Origin: Promethearchaeota archaeon
Lineage (GTDB): Archaea > Asgardarchaeota > Lokiarchaeia > Sigyniarchaeales > SOKP01
Direction: 5' to 3'
DNA length: 49,024 bases
NCBI GenBank assembly: GCA_029838195.1
Contig: JALGVJ010000029.1
Location: 1-49,024 of the forward strand
Below the pieces are notes generated by a model. The model saw nothing but the letters and a program-made list of their open reading frames with translations, made no database searches and was not told the DNA's origin. Numbering within the stretch: position 1 is the first letter of the stretch; the number at the start of each line of letters is the position of its first letter. The position numbers and the translations under genes are program-made. Below are positions 31,464-40,540 of the stretch, piece after piece.

Positions 31464-32753
31464 TTATTTCACATCGCTTAAATTAATGCCTTTTGTCTCC
31501 TTGATGAAGAAATAAATCAAGGGAATATTTATGAAAAACAATAAACACATGATTATGAACGATGCCATTAAGCCCAAATAAAAAGTAATTAAACTGCTTA
31601 AAAGCAATCCAGTCGTTATTCCCGCCGCGTTTAATAACCCTTTTAATCCACTGCTCGTCCCTCGAGCATTTGTTGGAGTGACCTCTATGATTACTAATCT
31701 TATTACCACTCCTAACCCCCAGTAACTTATATTTGCTAAGCCGGCTCCAATGCATACCATTAATAATGCGCCTTGGGATAATAAGCTTCCAAACACGACT
31801 AAAATAATAGAAATCGGAAATGAAATGGAATACACGTAAAAAAGTAATTTTCTCCCATATTTATCCGCCACAATTCCGGTTATTAAATAACCAAACACAA
31901 CAGCCAAGCTCATTACTAAAACAATTATATTTATATCATTTTGATTTAAATTTGGGCTGCTTGAGATATACGATTCTCCCAGGGAAACAAAGATGTAGTT
32001 CATTCCAACGAGAAATGTAATAAATAGCACCGATGATATTTCTTTTTTCCTTTTCGGAGAAAATATTATTTTAAGATTTTCTCTTAGAAGATTTGCTTTT
32101 TCCTCCGGGATTTTTCCTTCTTTTTTTAATTCTTTCATTTCTTCGTATTTTAGAGTTTCTTTAAAGGCTAAAAGAATTACAATACATAAGGGGATGCCAA
32201 GAAAAATGGGAAAATAGGTCATGCCTCGCCAATTCGAAATGGTTTCAGTTATATAAATGGAGCGAAATACGGGCAAAAGGATTGAGCCGGTCACGCCTCC
32301 CATGAGAATGATATTCGTCCATATGGCTCTCTTATCGGGAGGGCTTTCTTCATTAATGTAAATTACCCATATATCAGAAGAGAAAAAGACATACAAAAGC
32401 AATAGATAAATGGTGTATTGGATGATATTGGTGGAAAATAAAATAAGCAAGGAAGCAAACCCCATGCCAAAGACCGTGAAGGCTAATAAAATTTTTCGGC
32501 CGACTTTATCTGCCATTAATTGATTAAAGAACACAACGTACATCCCTATAGAAGCGATGGCAACGCATAAAGCGTATAGGGAATTCGCAACATTAGAAGG
32601 ATATTCAGAAAGAAATTCGGCAATAATTCTGGAAGGTATGACGTTAGGATAATTCGTGGTATAGGTATCGAGAATTTCCACGCACATGAGGGCAAGAATT
32701 AAAAAAATGAAATATTTTTTTGATCGCTTTTTTGAATTATTTTTATTTTCCAT
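31464..32753 (-). CDS. MFS transporter
   Basis: The 429-residue protein has about twelve hydrophobic helices and MFS loop signatures: MADKVGRKILLA after helix 2 and VADKYGRKLLFY after helix 8, each a G-x3-D-R/K-x-G-R-K/R pattern. A long charged loop (EEMKELKKEGKIPEEKANLLREN) separates the halves. ARGTSSGLKGLLNAAG near helix 10 resembles sugar/organic-ion members. It follows the PHP-domain gene by 24 bases on the same strand. The substrate is unknown, and a sugar or organic anion is possible given the glycan-related neighbours. Confidence 0.85.
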   Translation of the reverse strand: MENKNNSKKRSKKYFIFLILALMCVEILDTYTTNYPNVIPSRIIAEFLSEYPSNVANSLYALCVAIASIGMYVVFFNQLMADKVGRKILLAFTVFGMGFASLLILFSTNIIQYTIYLLLLYVFFSSDIWVIYINEESPPDKRAIWTNIILMGGVTGSILLPVFRSIYITETISNWRGMTYFPIFLGIPLCIVILLAFKETLKYEEMKELKKEGKIPEEKANLLRENLKIIFSPKRKKEISSVLFITFLVGMNYIFVSLGESYISSSPNLNQNDINIIVLVMSLAVVFGYLITGIVADKYGRKLLFYVYSISFPISIILVVFGSLLSQGALLMVCIGAGLANISYWGLGVVIRLVIIEVTPTNARGTSSGLKGLLNAAGITTGLLLSSLITFYLGLMASFIIMCLLFFINIPLIYFFIKETKGINLSDVK

Positions 32754-32777
32754 AATAATACGTTGTCTCTTTTTTTA

Positions 32778-33509
32778 TTAAAGCTTTTTTAATAGATCAA
32801 AGAAAGAAAGGAAGTTGTTTTCAAGGGAATAATATTGAATCATCTGGATTGGTTCTGAATAATCGTTTAATCGTCTCAAGCCATGAGAGTCTGTTCCAAT
32901 TGTAATAGGGATGTATTCTTGCTTTAGTCTTTTAAAAAAATCTTCATGTTTAAGAGAATAATATTCAGGATATCGAGAATTAAATTCGAAATATACGGAA
33001 TGGGATTTTAAAAAATCAAATAATGTATCCTTTCTAAGATTATCATTGCTATAATGAAATGGATCGAAATGGGCTAATCCAAAAAGGGGAAAGGAGTTAG
33101 AAGGTACCCTTTCTTTCCAATAATTAATTAACTCATTAGCAAGCGCGAGACCTTCCTGAGTTTCAAGATACTCGAATAAAATTATATCATAATCTTCCGG
33201 ATTAATTGAATTCTTGATATACTCTTCTGAACTTCCCAAGTCGATTTCAATTCCTTTATAAAGGCGTAATGACCTACCTTTTTCTTTTAATTTCTTTTGG
33301 TGGTGCGTTAAAGTTGTCAAATAATGGGCAATTTTCCTGGGAGTACTTAATGTGGGAATGACTTGACATTTCCAAGAATTTGAAAAGTGATCTGTTATGG
33401 CAATATACTCTAATTTTAATTTAAGAGCCCTTCTGACGATAACTCTTATAGAAAATCCGCCATCGGAATAAATTGAATGAATGTGAAAATTAACCCTTGG
33501 AAAAATCAT
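32778..33509 (-). CDS. PHP-domain metal-dependent hydrolase
   Basis: The 243-residue protein has the PHP motifs NFHIHSIYSDGGFS, ITDHFSNS, the GLAHFDPFHY His motif and a C-terminal TIGTDSHG. These bind two or three metal ions for phosphoester hydrolysis, as in histidinol-phosphate phosphatase and trimer-type phosphoesterases. The substrate is unknown. It lies 24 bases before the MFS gene on the same strand, so they likely form an operon. No histidine-biosynthesis gene is near, so histidinol phosphate is not favoured. Confidence 0.85.
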   Translation of the reverse strand: MIFPRVNFHIHSIYSDGGFSIRVIVRRALKLKLEYIAITDHFSNSWKCQVIPTLSTPRKIAHYLTTLTHHQKKLKEKGRSLRLYKGIEIDLGSSEEYIKNSINPEDYDIILFEYLETQEGLALANELINYWKERVPSNSFPLFGLAHFDPFHYSNDNLRKDTLFDFLKSHSVYFEFNSRYPEYYSLKHEDFFKRLKQEYIPITIGTDSHGLRRLNDYSEPIQMIQYYSLENNFLSFFDLLKKL

Positions 33510-33809
33510 CAGCGATGAGAAAATCTTCTGGTGAATAATTGAAATAAGTAATTTTTTAAAGAAATATTATTTTTTTCATTAGTTAAATTAGTTCAAGATT
33601 TCTTTTTAATTATTTCATGAGTAAATTCAGATAAAAATACATCGTTTTTTTATAAAGCAACAGATAATAGAGGCTTAAAAAGAAGGAAATCTGCTTAATT
33701 TTAATGGGTTAGGGTTGAAATTTATAGAAATTTCTTTTTATTTTTTGAGAATAAAAATTTATTAGCGTAAAAAACTTGCTATTTTTTTTGAAAATATTAA
33801 ATAAACCAT
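33510..33809. other. Intergenic region
   Basis: 300 bases of AT-rich DNA between minus-strand genes. It should hold the PHP-MFS promoter and the end of the upstream two-gene unit. Nothing specific is visible. Confidence 0.45.
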
Positions 33810-35183
33810 TTAAAAGTTAAAAATATTAAAGAGATTAAAATAAAAGAAATATTGCCAGAAAAGAATTAAGAGACTAATGATCACGCATGTTATTATGAAA
33901 AGAATCCTCCGTTCATACTGCTTTTTAAATATTTTCCAAGAAGCCCACCTTACGGGCTTTTTTATTTCGGATTTTACTATGGGATAAAGTACAATGAAAT
34001 TATTATTCTTGAAACATATTTTTTCGGAAGGCTTGAATAAAAGAAGAGTTAGCAATAGAAGAGTAATAAAACCTAAGATAAAATCCAAAATTAGATTTCC
34101 CAGAATAATATTTTGATTCTGAGAATTAATTATCAAGAAATTTTGGAGTATTTTAAAAGGAACGGATATAAATAGTCCTGTTGAGCACATGAACCAAAAA
34201 ACCTCGAACCATTCTAAAGTTCGTTGAGGTTGATAATCCAATCCTTTATTAGTGAAAATAAACGTCTGATAATAATGAGATTTTATTCTATAGGCATTTT
34301 CTTTTTGAGGTTCGTTAAATTCAAGGGGAAAAGGTGTCTTTCTCAGTTCCTTGGACAGCAAATAGGCTCCCAATATAATTAAAAAATGGGAAACTAATGT
34401 TTGATGAACCGCAAAAGTCGTCATGAAAAGTACAACATTCAGCATCCCATAGAATAGAAAAAAGAGAGAATAAAATAAATTAAACTTATTAACGGTCTTT
34501 AAGGGGGTCGTTTTAATAGTGGAAGGCCCCTCTTTTGAAAGTGAACTTAACATCGAAAAAATAGCTTCAATCTTCTTTTTCCTTTCCATAAAAGGTTCAA
34601 ACCATAATTCAAATCTCCCTTCAGGAGTATAAATCTCTAAAAACCATTGAGGAAATCCAAATAAAATAATTAATGCTAAGAGGGACCCTATCATTGAGAT
34701 CAATGTGAAAAAAGCAGTAATATTTACTAATCCCGTGATAAAAGGCTGATTGAAGTTAAGTATCATGTAATAGTAATTATATATCAAATAGGGCACGAAT
34801 AAGAATAACCACAAGTATTTAATGCCAATTTCATTATTCGTTAATCTCATTAATAAAATGTCCTCTTTTTTAATCACAATCTCATCTTTCATAAAATTTC
34901 GATCTTCCATTAAAGTGAAAGTTTCTCCTGCTTGAATGATCTTACCCTTGAAATAACTTAAAATGACGTAAATTATTAAACCAATTCCAACAATGAAAGG
35001 AATTAACCCTGCGCTTACAAAATAACTCGGCCCTTCGAAAGTCATGATACTACCTGTTGGCACGTGCCTCCCATAAAGCGGTTGGAAAATTATAAAATCC
35101 ATGACTCCCACACTTAAAAGGAGAATAGCTGCAATCAATCTCTTCCAAGAAAACGATATGAATTCAATTTCAACCTCTTCCAT
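33810..35183 (-). CDS. Polytopic membrane protein, unknown function
   Basis: The 457-residue protein has about nine hydrophobic helices, four in the first half (about residues 14-36, 53-76, 122-143, 150-180) and five in the second, with a soluble loop between them that contains IYTPEGRFELWFEPFMER. I recognise no transporter or enzyme motif. It follows the gene at 35214-36788 by 30 bases on the same strand, so both are probably cotranscribed and may act together at the membrane. Confidence 0.6.
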   Translation of the reverse strand: MEEVEIEFISFSWKRLIAAILLLSVGVMDFIIFQPLYGRHVPTGSIMTFEGPSYFVSAGLIPFIVGIGLIIYVILSYFKGKIIQAGETFTLMEDRNFMKDEIVIKKEDILLMRLTNNEIGIKYLWLFLFVPYLIYNYYYMILNFNQPFITGLVNITAFFTLISMIGSLLALIILFGFPQWFLEIYTPEGRFELWFEPFMERKKKIEAIFSMLSSLSKEGPSTIKTTPLKTVNKFNLFYSLFFLFYGMLNVVLFMTTFAVHQTLVSHFLIILGAYLLSKELRKTPFPLEFNEPQKENAYRIKSHYYQTFIFTNKGLDYQPQRTLEWFEVFWFMCSTGLFISVPFKILQNFLIINSQNQNIILGNLILDFILGFITLLLLTLLLFKPSEKICFKNNNFIVLYPIVKSEIKKPVRWASWKIFKKQYERRILFIITCVIISLLILFWQYFFYFNLFNIFNF

Positions 35184-35213
35184 TATTTACCCATTAAATA
35201 ATTCAATTCAATT

Positions 35214-36788
35214 TCAATACAAGAATAAATTCAAATATATACCAATATAATAAGGAAGCAAGAAAGCAAGTCCTGAATCTTGCCTAGTATAAGGTCTTTC
35301 TCCCGAAAGCTCCCAAGGAGTTCTCTGCCAGAGAAAATCCGCAGCTTGGTATTCGTCAACGCGTTTCGGGTATTCCAAAATTTCTTTAGAATACATGTCA
35401 AAAATCCAACCGTAGAAAAAATTTAGAATGGGATTTTGACGATATTTTTCCGTTGGATCCCGATGAGCATATTTAATAAGATTTTTATCTCCCCCTCTTT
35501 CGGGAATCCGTTTAGTATTATTCGGAGCACGGGGAACATCAAATCGCATGAGCTGATCCAAAACATCTAATCTAATCAACTTCTTGGTATCATCCAAACC
35601 CGCTAAGCTATTCTCATGCAACATGAACAAGTATGCCATATTAAACCACGCATTCCTCGATTTACTAATTATGGGATAAAAAATCTTTTCTACAATCTTT
35701 TCATATCTCATCCGAAGACTCGGATCCTCTTCTAGGCTTACCAGATTAGTCAAGACATTAAAATTGATATTAAGAGAATAATAGTGATACAAATTAAATA
35801 ATCTATAATCCGTTTCCATGTAATTAATATAATTCCTCTCAAAAGCATAATGATAATATAGCTTGGTATATCTTTCAGGAACTGCAACCATTCCCATTTT
35901 TAATATGGAAAGCGTCCAGTGCCCTCCCATTTCCACGCTCATCTTAAAATCCTGTCCCGTGGTTCTACTATTTCCAGAAGGGGTCTGATCTAAGATCATC
36001 CAATTACTCTTTCGAAAACTCTCAATGATTTGGATGGCTAAATCTCTGATCCGATAGCGGATCCATTCCGTTTCCTTTCCCGTTTCATTCATGAATACTC
36101 TTGCGCATTGTCCTAATCCCAAGATAATTCCACTCCACTGATCCGTAGAAGGATATCCTTTCCACCAATATTCTGAATAATTTCCAACGCCCTCAAAAAT
36201 ATCGTTTGGATCTCTTTGTTCGGGAGCGTATCCTTCAATGGGAGGATTTCCTCTTTTTTCCCAGTTCTTAGGGCATACACTTCGAGCCAAAATAGCGGGA
36301 TATCCTTCGCCTATTCCGCCGCTCGGTACGGCGATGAGAAGGCTAACGCCTCGCAATGTTTTTTTCACTAATTTAAGAGCGTATTCGATTTCCTCGGGAT
36401 CTCCGGATTTTTTCGCAGCTGCATAATGAAGGGATTGAGCGGCGAGATTCATTCCGCTCCAAATAGCAGCGTCCCCTGCTGTTCCATATAATGCAATCTT
36501 CTTATAGGTGGTATCTTCCCAGTAAACGGTTAACGTGTAATCGAGAGGCGTATGTTCTTTATCAAAATGATAATTAAAAGTTTTGGCCATTTTTTTCAAT
36601 CGAGCAAAATTAGGGGGAATGAATTGGGAGGTATCTATATCGCCTACCATTGTAGTCTCATAAGGAATATGCCAGACGAGATAAAATCCTCCAATTAGAT
36701 AAGCGAGCGTGATTCCTCCAATGAATAAAAATAGAAAAGTAACTCTCTTATCTTTTTTATTAAATTTTCCATGTAATCGGTATTTCAT
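35214..36788 (-). CDS. Membrane-anchored alpha-toroid protein, possible glycosidase-like
   Basis: The 524-residue protein has one N-terminal membrane helix (about residues 17-39, after a basic leader MKYRLHGKFNKKDKR), then a large extracytoplasmic domain. That domain has repeated aromatic-rich helical pairs (TDQWSGIILGLGQC, SVEMGGHWTLSILKMG, WFNMAYLFMLHENS) that resemble alpha/alpha-toroid folds of glycoside hydrolases and lyases. A GGDKNLIKYAHRDPTEKYRQN segment and a DSGLAFLLPYYIG end follow. No catalytic residue can be assigned. It precedes the polytopic protein gene, so a surface complex is plausible. Confidence 0.6.
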   Translation of the reverse strand: MKYRLHGKFNKKDKRVTFLFLFIGGITLAYLIGGFYLVWHIPYETTMVGDIDTSQFIPPNFARLKKMAKTFNYHFDKEHTPLDYTLTVYWEDTTYKKIALYGTAGDAAIWSGMNLAAQSLHYAAAKKSGDPEEIEYALKLVKKTLRGVSLLIAVPSGGIGEGYPAILARSVCPKNWEKRGNPPIEGYAPEQRDPNDIFEGVGNYSEYWWKGYPSTDQWSGIILGLGQCARVFMNETGKETEWIRYRIRDLAIQIIESFRKSNWMILDQTPSGNSRTTGQDFKMSVEMGGHWTLSILKMGMVAVPERYTKLYYHYAFERNYINYMETDYRLFNLYHYYSLNINFNVLTNLVSLEEDPSLRMRYEKIVEKIFYPIISKSRNAWFNMAYLFMLHENSLAGLDDTKKLIRLDVLDQLMRFDVPRAPNNTKRIPERGGDKNLIKYAHRDPTEKYRQNPILNFFYGWIFDMYSKEILEYPKRVDEYQAADFLWQRTPWELSGERPYTRQDSGLAFLLPYYIGIYLNLFLY

Positions 36789-37405
36789 TGTTAATTCATT
36801 TTTAAATTTTATTTTTTTGTATAAATAGTTTTTGTTTTCAAAATTATTTGTGAATTCATGTTAAAATTATTGGATTTACTCAATAATTTCTAAAAAATTA
36901 CAAAAAATCCTTCAAGGATGGAAGTTTTTCTCGTCTTTTTTTCTTTTAATTTTTCTTCATCACGGGTATTTTTTTTCATTTGGGACGCTCATTTTACAAG
37001 GCATATAATAATTTAAGGGTGTTAAATGTGAAAATAAGAATCACGATATGATTTCTTTTGGAAAATTTTTTAACGAATAAAAAGCCATTTATTACCTTAA
37101 TGATGAACATAAATGATTTCTGGGTTAATTAATTAATTTCATTTGTTCTCGATTATAGATGAAATTTTAAATTCTTTTTGTATTTCAAATGAAATAATGC
37201 GAGTATAACTATAAGGGGGAAAATTTTCCATGTCCATGATGAAATGAAAAAACAAGATTCAGTTAATCTTCCATTATTTGAAGAAAAATTAAATTTATCA
37301 CGTGCTTCATTAGGGGTAAATTAAAAATCTAAATGAAAAATCAATAAGACTTTTTGCCTTCTTATTTTTTTAATTTAAAAGGATATGGAGGATTAAAAGA
37401 TAATA
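36789..37405. other. Divergent intergenic region
   Basis: 617 bases of AT-rich DNA between the minus-strand membrane operon and the plus-strand GH88 gene. It should hold both promoters. CACGTG at 37299 lies about 107 bases before the GH88 gene. No coding sequence is convincing. Confidence 0.5.
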
Positions 37406-38497
37406 ATGGAAAACTCAAATATAATGGATAAAATTACTCAAAAATTAAAAAAACACTTAAAAATAGAAAATTTTCCTCATGTAACAAAAAATGGAAAATG
37501 GCAAACTACACGTGATGGCTATTGGTCAGGAGGATTTTGGATTGGTATCCTATGGTGGATGCATGTGCATACGGGAGATGATCTTTTCAAAAATGAAGCA
37601 ATTAAATGGTTAAAAAGGTTAGAAAAAAGAAAAACTTCACGTACTTTTGACTTAGGCTTTATTTTTTATCCTTCGTTTATTTTAGGGTATAAAATTACGA
37701 AGGATGAACAATTAAAAAAAGTTGCTTTAGAAGCTGCTGATACTCTTTTAACCACGTTTAATCCTCACCTCAACGTGATTTATGATGAGATGGTTCAAGA
37801 AAATCAAAAAGTTGGAAAAGTCCTCATCGATATCATGCCAAATTTAAAATTATTATGGTGGGCATTTAAAGAAACCGGGAACACAAAATATTATGATATT
37901 GCAAATCTTCATGCCCAAAGAACCATTAAAGAATTAATACGTTCTGATGGCTCTACGTATCAAGGTTTTATTTTTGATTTAAAATCCAATGCTATCATTA
38001 AAAAAGTAACTTTTCAAGGCATCAATACGGAATCGTGTTGGTCAAGAGGGCAAGCGTGGGCGATTTTAGGTTTTGCTATGGCTTCTGAATATACCAAAAA
38101 TGAAGAATACTTATCAGTTACTAAAAAATTAGCTCGATATTATTTAAAACATCTGCCACTAGATAATAAAGTGCCTTATTATGATTTTGACGTGAAGCCA
38201 AATCCAAATGAAATTAGGGACACTTCAGCAGCCGCCATTGCGAGTGCAGGATTATTAAATGTCTACAGAATTACTAAAGAAGAATATTACAAAGAACAAG
38301 CTCACGAGATCATTCAATCCCTTTATATGAATTACTTCAATGATGAAATGAAGGATGGTTTTTTATCTGACGGATGTTTTTATCTACAAAAAGATTGGGG
38401 CGTGAAAGAGTCAATGATTTGGGGTGATTATTTCTTTATAGAATCCCTTATCCAACTAATTTATAGCAACCAAAAATCAATAAAGAATTTATTCTAA
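37406..38497 (+). CDS. GH88-family unsaturated glucuronyl hydrolase
   Basis: The 363-residue protein has the GH88 alpha/alpha-barrel pattern: WSGGFWIGILWWMH, RTFDLGFIFYPS (Asp82), LIDIMPNLKLLWW (Asp142), TESCWSRGQAWAILGF and VPYYDFDV...RDTSAAAIASAGLL. In characterised enzymes two Asp residues at these places hydrate the vinyl ether of unsaturated uronic acids released by polysaccharide lyases. There is no signal peptide, so it acts on imported disaccharides. It should make 4-deoxy-hexulose-uronate, a precursor of KDG, which suits the PfkB kinase at 46323-47294. AGGATATGGAGG before the ATG is a ribosome-binding site. Confidence 0.88.
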   Translation: MENSNIMDKITQKLKKHLKIENFPHVTKNGKWQTTRDGYWSGGFWIGILWWMHVHTGDDLFKNEAIKWLKRLEKRKTSRTFDLGFIFYPSFILGYKITKDEQLKKVALEAADTLLTTFNPHLNVIYDEMVQENQKVGKVLIDIMPNLKLLWWAFKETGNTKYYDIANLHAQRTIKELIRSDGSTYQGFIFDLKSNAIIKKVTFQGINTESCWSRGQAWAILGFAMASEYTKNEEYLSVTKKLARYYLKHLPLDNKVPYYDFDVKPNPNEIRDTSAAAIASAGLLNVYRITKEEYYKEQAHEIIQSLYMNYFNDEMKDGFLSDGCFYLQKDWGVKESMIWGDYFFIESLIQLIYSNQKSIKNLF

Positions 38498-38597
38498 AAA
38501 GCTTAATTTTAAAAAATTTAGGTTTTTAAAAAAAAAGCCCAAAAAATGAGATGAGATTTACTTTATTAATAATTCAAAATAATAATCTCTTTTTTTC

Positions 38598-40484
38598 TTA
38601 TATTCCTATTTTTTTAATTTCTCTATTTAAAAAAAGAGAAACGATTCCATCTGCCATTAAAAAGAATGCAAAAAAGATCAAGGTGGAAGTGAATAAATAC
38701 TCGCTAAAAGATTCTGATAGGACGGTTGAACCGAACGTTATATGGTGAATCGAAATTATATTAGTTCCAAATAAAAAGAGAACAATAATTATTAATACAG
38801 TACAAAATATCTCAACAATCCCTAAGGAGAGGTTAACATTATAGATAATTTTTCTTTCAGTTTTAGTGAGTTCAATAATCCGGGCATCTCCTAAAGTAAT
38901 TGCAACTTTATTTTTATTTATTTTTTTCACGAAAAAGTATACTATTTGGGTTAAAGGGATTACCGCAAAAAAAATAGTAATAAAAGAAAAAATGCAAACA
39001 AAAATGATCATGCGGAGGAAAATCGTTGAGAATTCATTTTCAAATCCTTGAATTGGAGAATATAACACGCTTAAATTATTTAAGATCCATATGAAACTAC
39101 CAATTAAAATACTCAAAAAAAATTTAATTCCAGCAAGAGTTAGGGTAATGGATGACCGGTCTGCAATTGTTATTAAATAATATGACATTCCAATCGTGAA
39201 GATTAGCATTCCAAAAATAATTGCTTGGAAACTCAGGAAAAATGCTAAAAGTAAACACGTGATTCCTACTCCAATGGGAAGATAAGGAAATAAAGGGGCT
39301 TTAAAAGGGCGATCTAAATTCTTTCGTTTATAGCGCAGGCTCACCGCGGCAAAATTTATAAAAGCTAATGCAAAAAAATAAATAAAGGTAGTCATTTCAG
39401 CCGCAAAACCAACAGTGGTAAACATGATAAGTATCATGCTAAGAACAGAAGTTAAAATTAATGCATTTGTCGGAACATTGGTTTCTTTATTTTTATAAGT
39501 AAAAATTTTTGGCATGTATTGATCTCGTGCTAAAGCATGAAAGACACTCGTGGCTGAACTTAAAGCGGCGTTCATCGCTATTAGGGTGGCTAATATAGCT
39601 GCTAATACCATTAAATATAATCCAGCTGGCCCCAAGAGATTAAATGATATGGTAATTAATAAAATTTCTTGATCTGAAGGATCATTTGAAACATTTCCTA
39701 TGTTTATTAACACTGCTGAAGTAATACCCAAGTAAATCAATAAGGTAAAAAATATTGCTAAAATATTTACTTTTGGAATATTTTTAGAGGGATTTTTCAG
39801 ATCCGCGTTGAAATACGCTAAATTGGACGTTATGCTTGTAAAAAAAATGAATAATAATGCAAACATTTGAATGATGTTAAAAAACCGAAATTTCGAATCA
39901 GAAATTATGGGATTAAATCCTAAAGGATTACTCACGGGAGCAATTACAACTCCATAAAACACGAAAAAAGCAAAAATTATTATCAAAAAAATGGTTAATA
40001 TGATTAACGTCTTGGTGGCACCTCTATCTGTTCGAAAAAGAATTATGCTTGTAATTAATACGGCTAAAATGGCGATAAGATTCATGAGTTTAGATAAAAA
40101 AGGAAATATTAGACTCAACACGTATGCAAATGTTAAAGCTGAAAAAGTACAAGATGCTATATTTGCTAACCATAAAAAAAATCCAATGATAAAGGATAAA
40201 AAGCCACCGCTAGCTTCTTTTGAGAAATTATAACCCCCACCAGAAATGGGCAAACTAGTTTCAAGTTCAGAATAATTAAGGGCAGTTAATAGAATTAAAA
40301 GGCCCCCCAAAAAAATACTGATTAAAACACCAGATCCAGCAACTTCTACTCCTTCTCCAAGAAGTATGAATATAGATCCCCCGATTCCACATCCTATCCC
40401 GTAGAAGATTCCACTTGCGATACCATATCGTTGTTCTACACTTCCTTGTTCAGTTTGCTGTTCTGACAAGTCAAGATCCACCAT
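38598..40484 (-). CDS. APC-superfamily amino acid permease
   Basis: The 628-residue protein has about fourteen hydrophobic helices and the APC start (GIFYGIGCGIGGSIFILLGEG, then YSELETSLPISGGGYNFSKEA). The SALARDQYMP-type loop is present as VFHALARDQYMPKIF between the two halves, as in cationic or neutral amino acid carriers. The C-terminal 130 residues add two or more helices after a basic cytoplasmic stretch (KKINKNKVAITLGDARIIE) beyond the usual twelve. Substrate specificity is unknown. It faces the GH88 gene tail-to-tail, with little spacer. Confidence 0.85.
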   Translation of the reverse strand: MVDLDLSEQQTEQGSVEQRYGIASGIFYGIGCGIGGSIFILLGEGVEVAGSGVLISIFLGGLLILLTALNYSELETSLPISGGGYNFSKEASGGFLSFIIGFFLWLANIASCTFSALTFAYVLSLIFPFLSKLMNLIAILAVLITSIILFRTDRGATKTLIILTIFLIIIFAFFVFYGVVIAPVSNPLGFNPIISDSKFRFFNIIQMFALLFIFFTSITSNLAYFNADLKNPSKNIPKVNILAIFFTLLIYLGITSAVLINIGNVSNDPSDQEILLITISFNLLGPAGLYLMVLAAILATLIAMNAALSSATSVFHALARDQYMPKIFTYKNKETNVPTNALILTSVLSMILIMFTTVGFAAEMTTFIYFFALAFINFAAVSLRYKRKNLDRPFKAPLFPYLPIGVGITCLLLAFFLSFQAIIFGMLIFTIGMSYYLITIADRSSITLTLAGIKFFLSILIGSFIWILNNLSVLYSPIQGFENEFSTIFLRMIIFVCIFSFITIFFAVIPLTQIVYFFVKKINKNKVAITLGDARIIELTKTERKIIYNVNLSLGIVEIFCTVLIIIVLFLFGTNIISIHHITFGSTVLSESFSEYLFTSTLIFFAFFLMADGIVSLFLNREIKKIGI

Positions 40485-40540
40485 GAATGAATTAGAGTTT
40501 ATTTTTCAATTTTCAAAAACTAAGAAATAAAATCTACCAA

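Noticed and set aside
38551..38748. 65-codon plus-strand frame after the GH88 gene
   Set aside because: Antisense to the C-terminal part of the amino acid permease.
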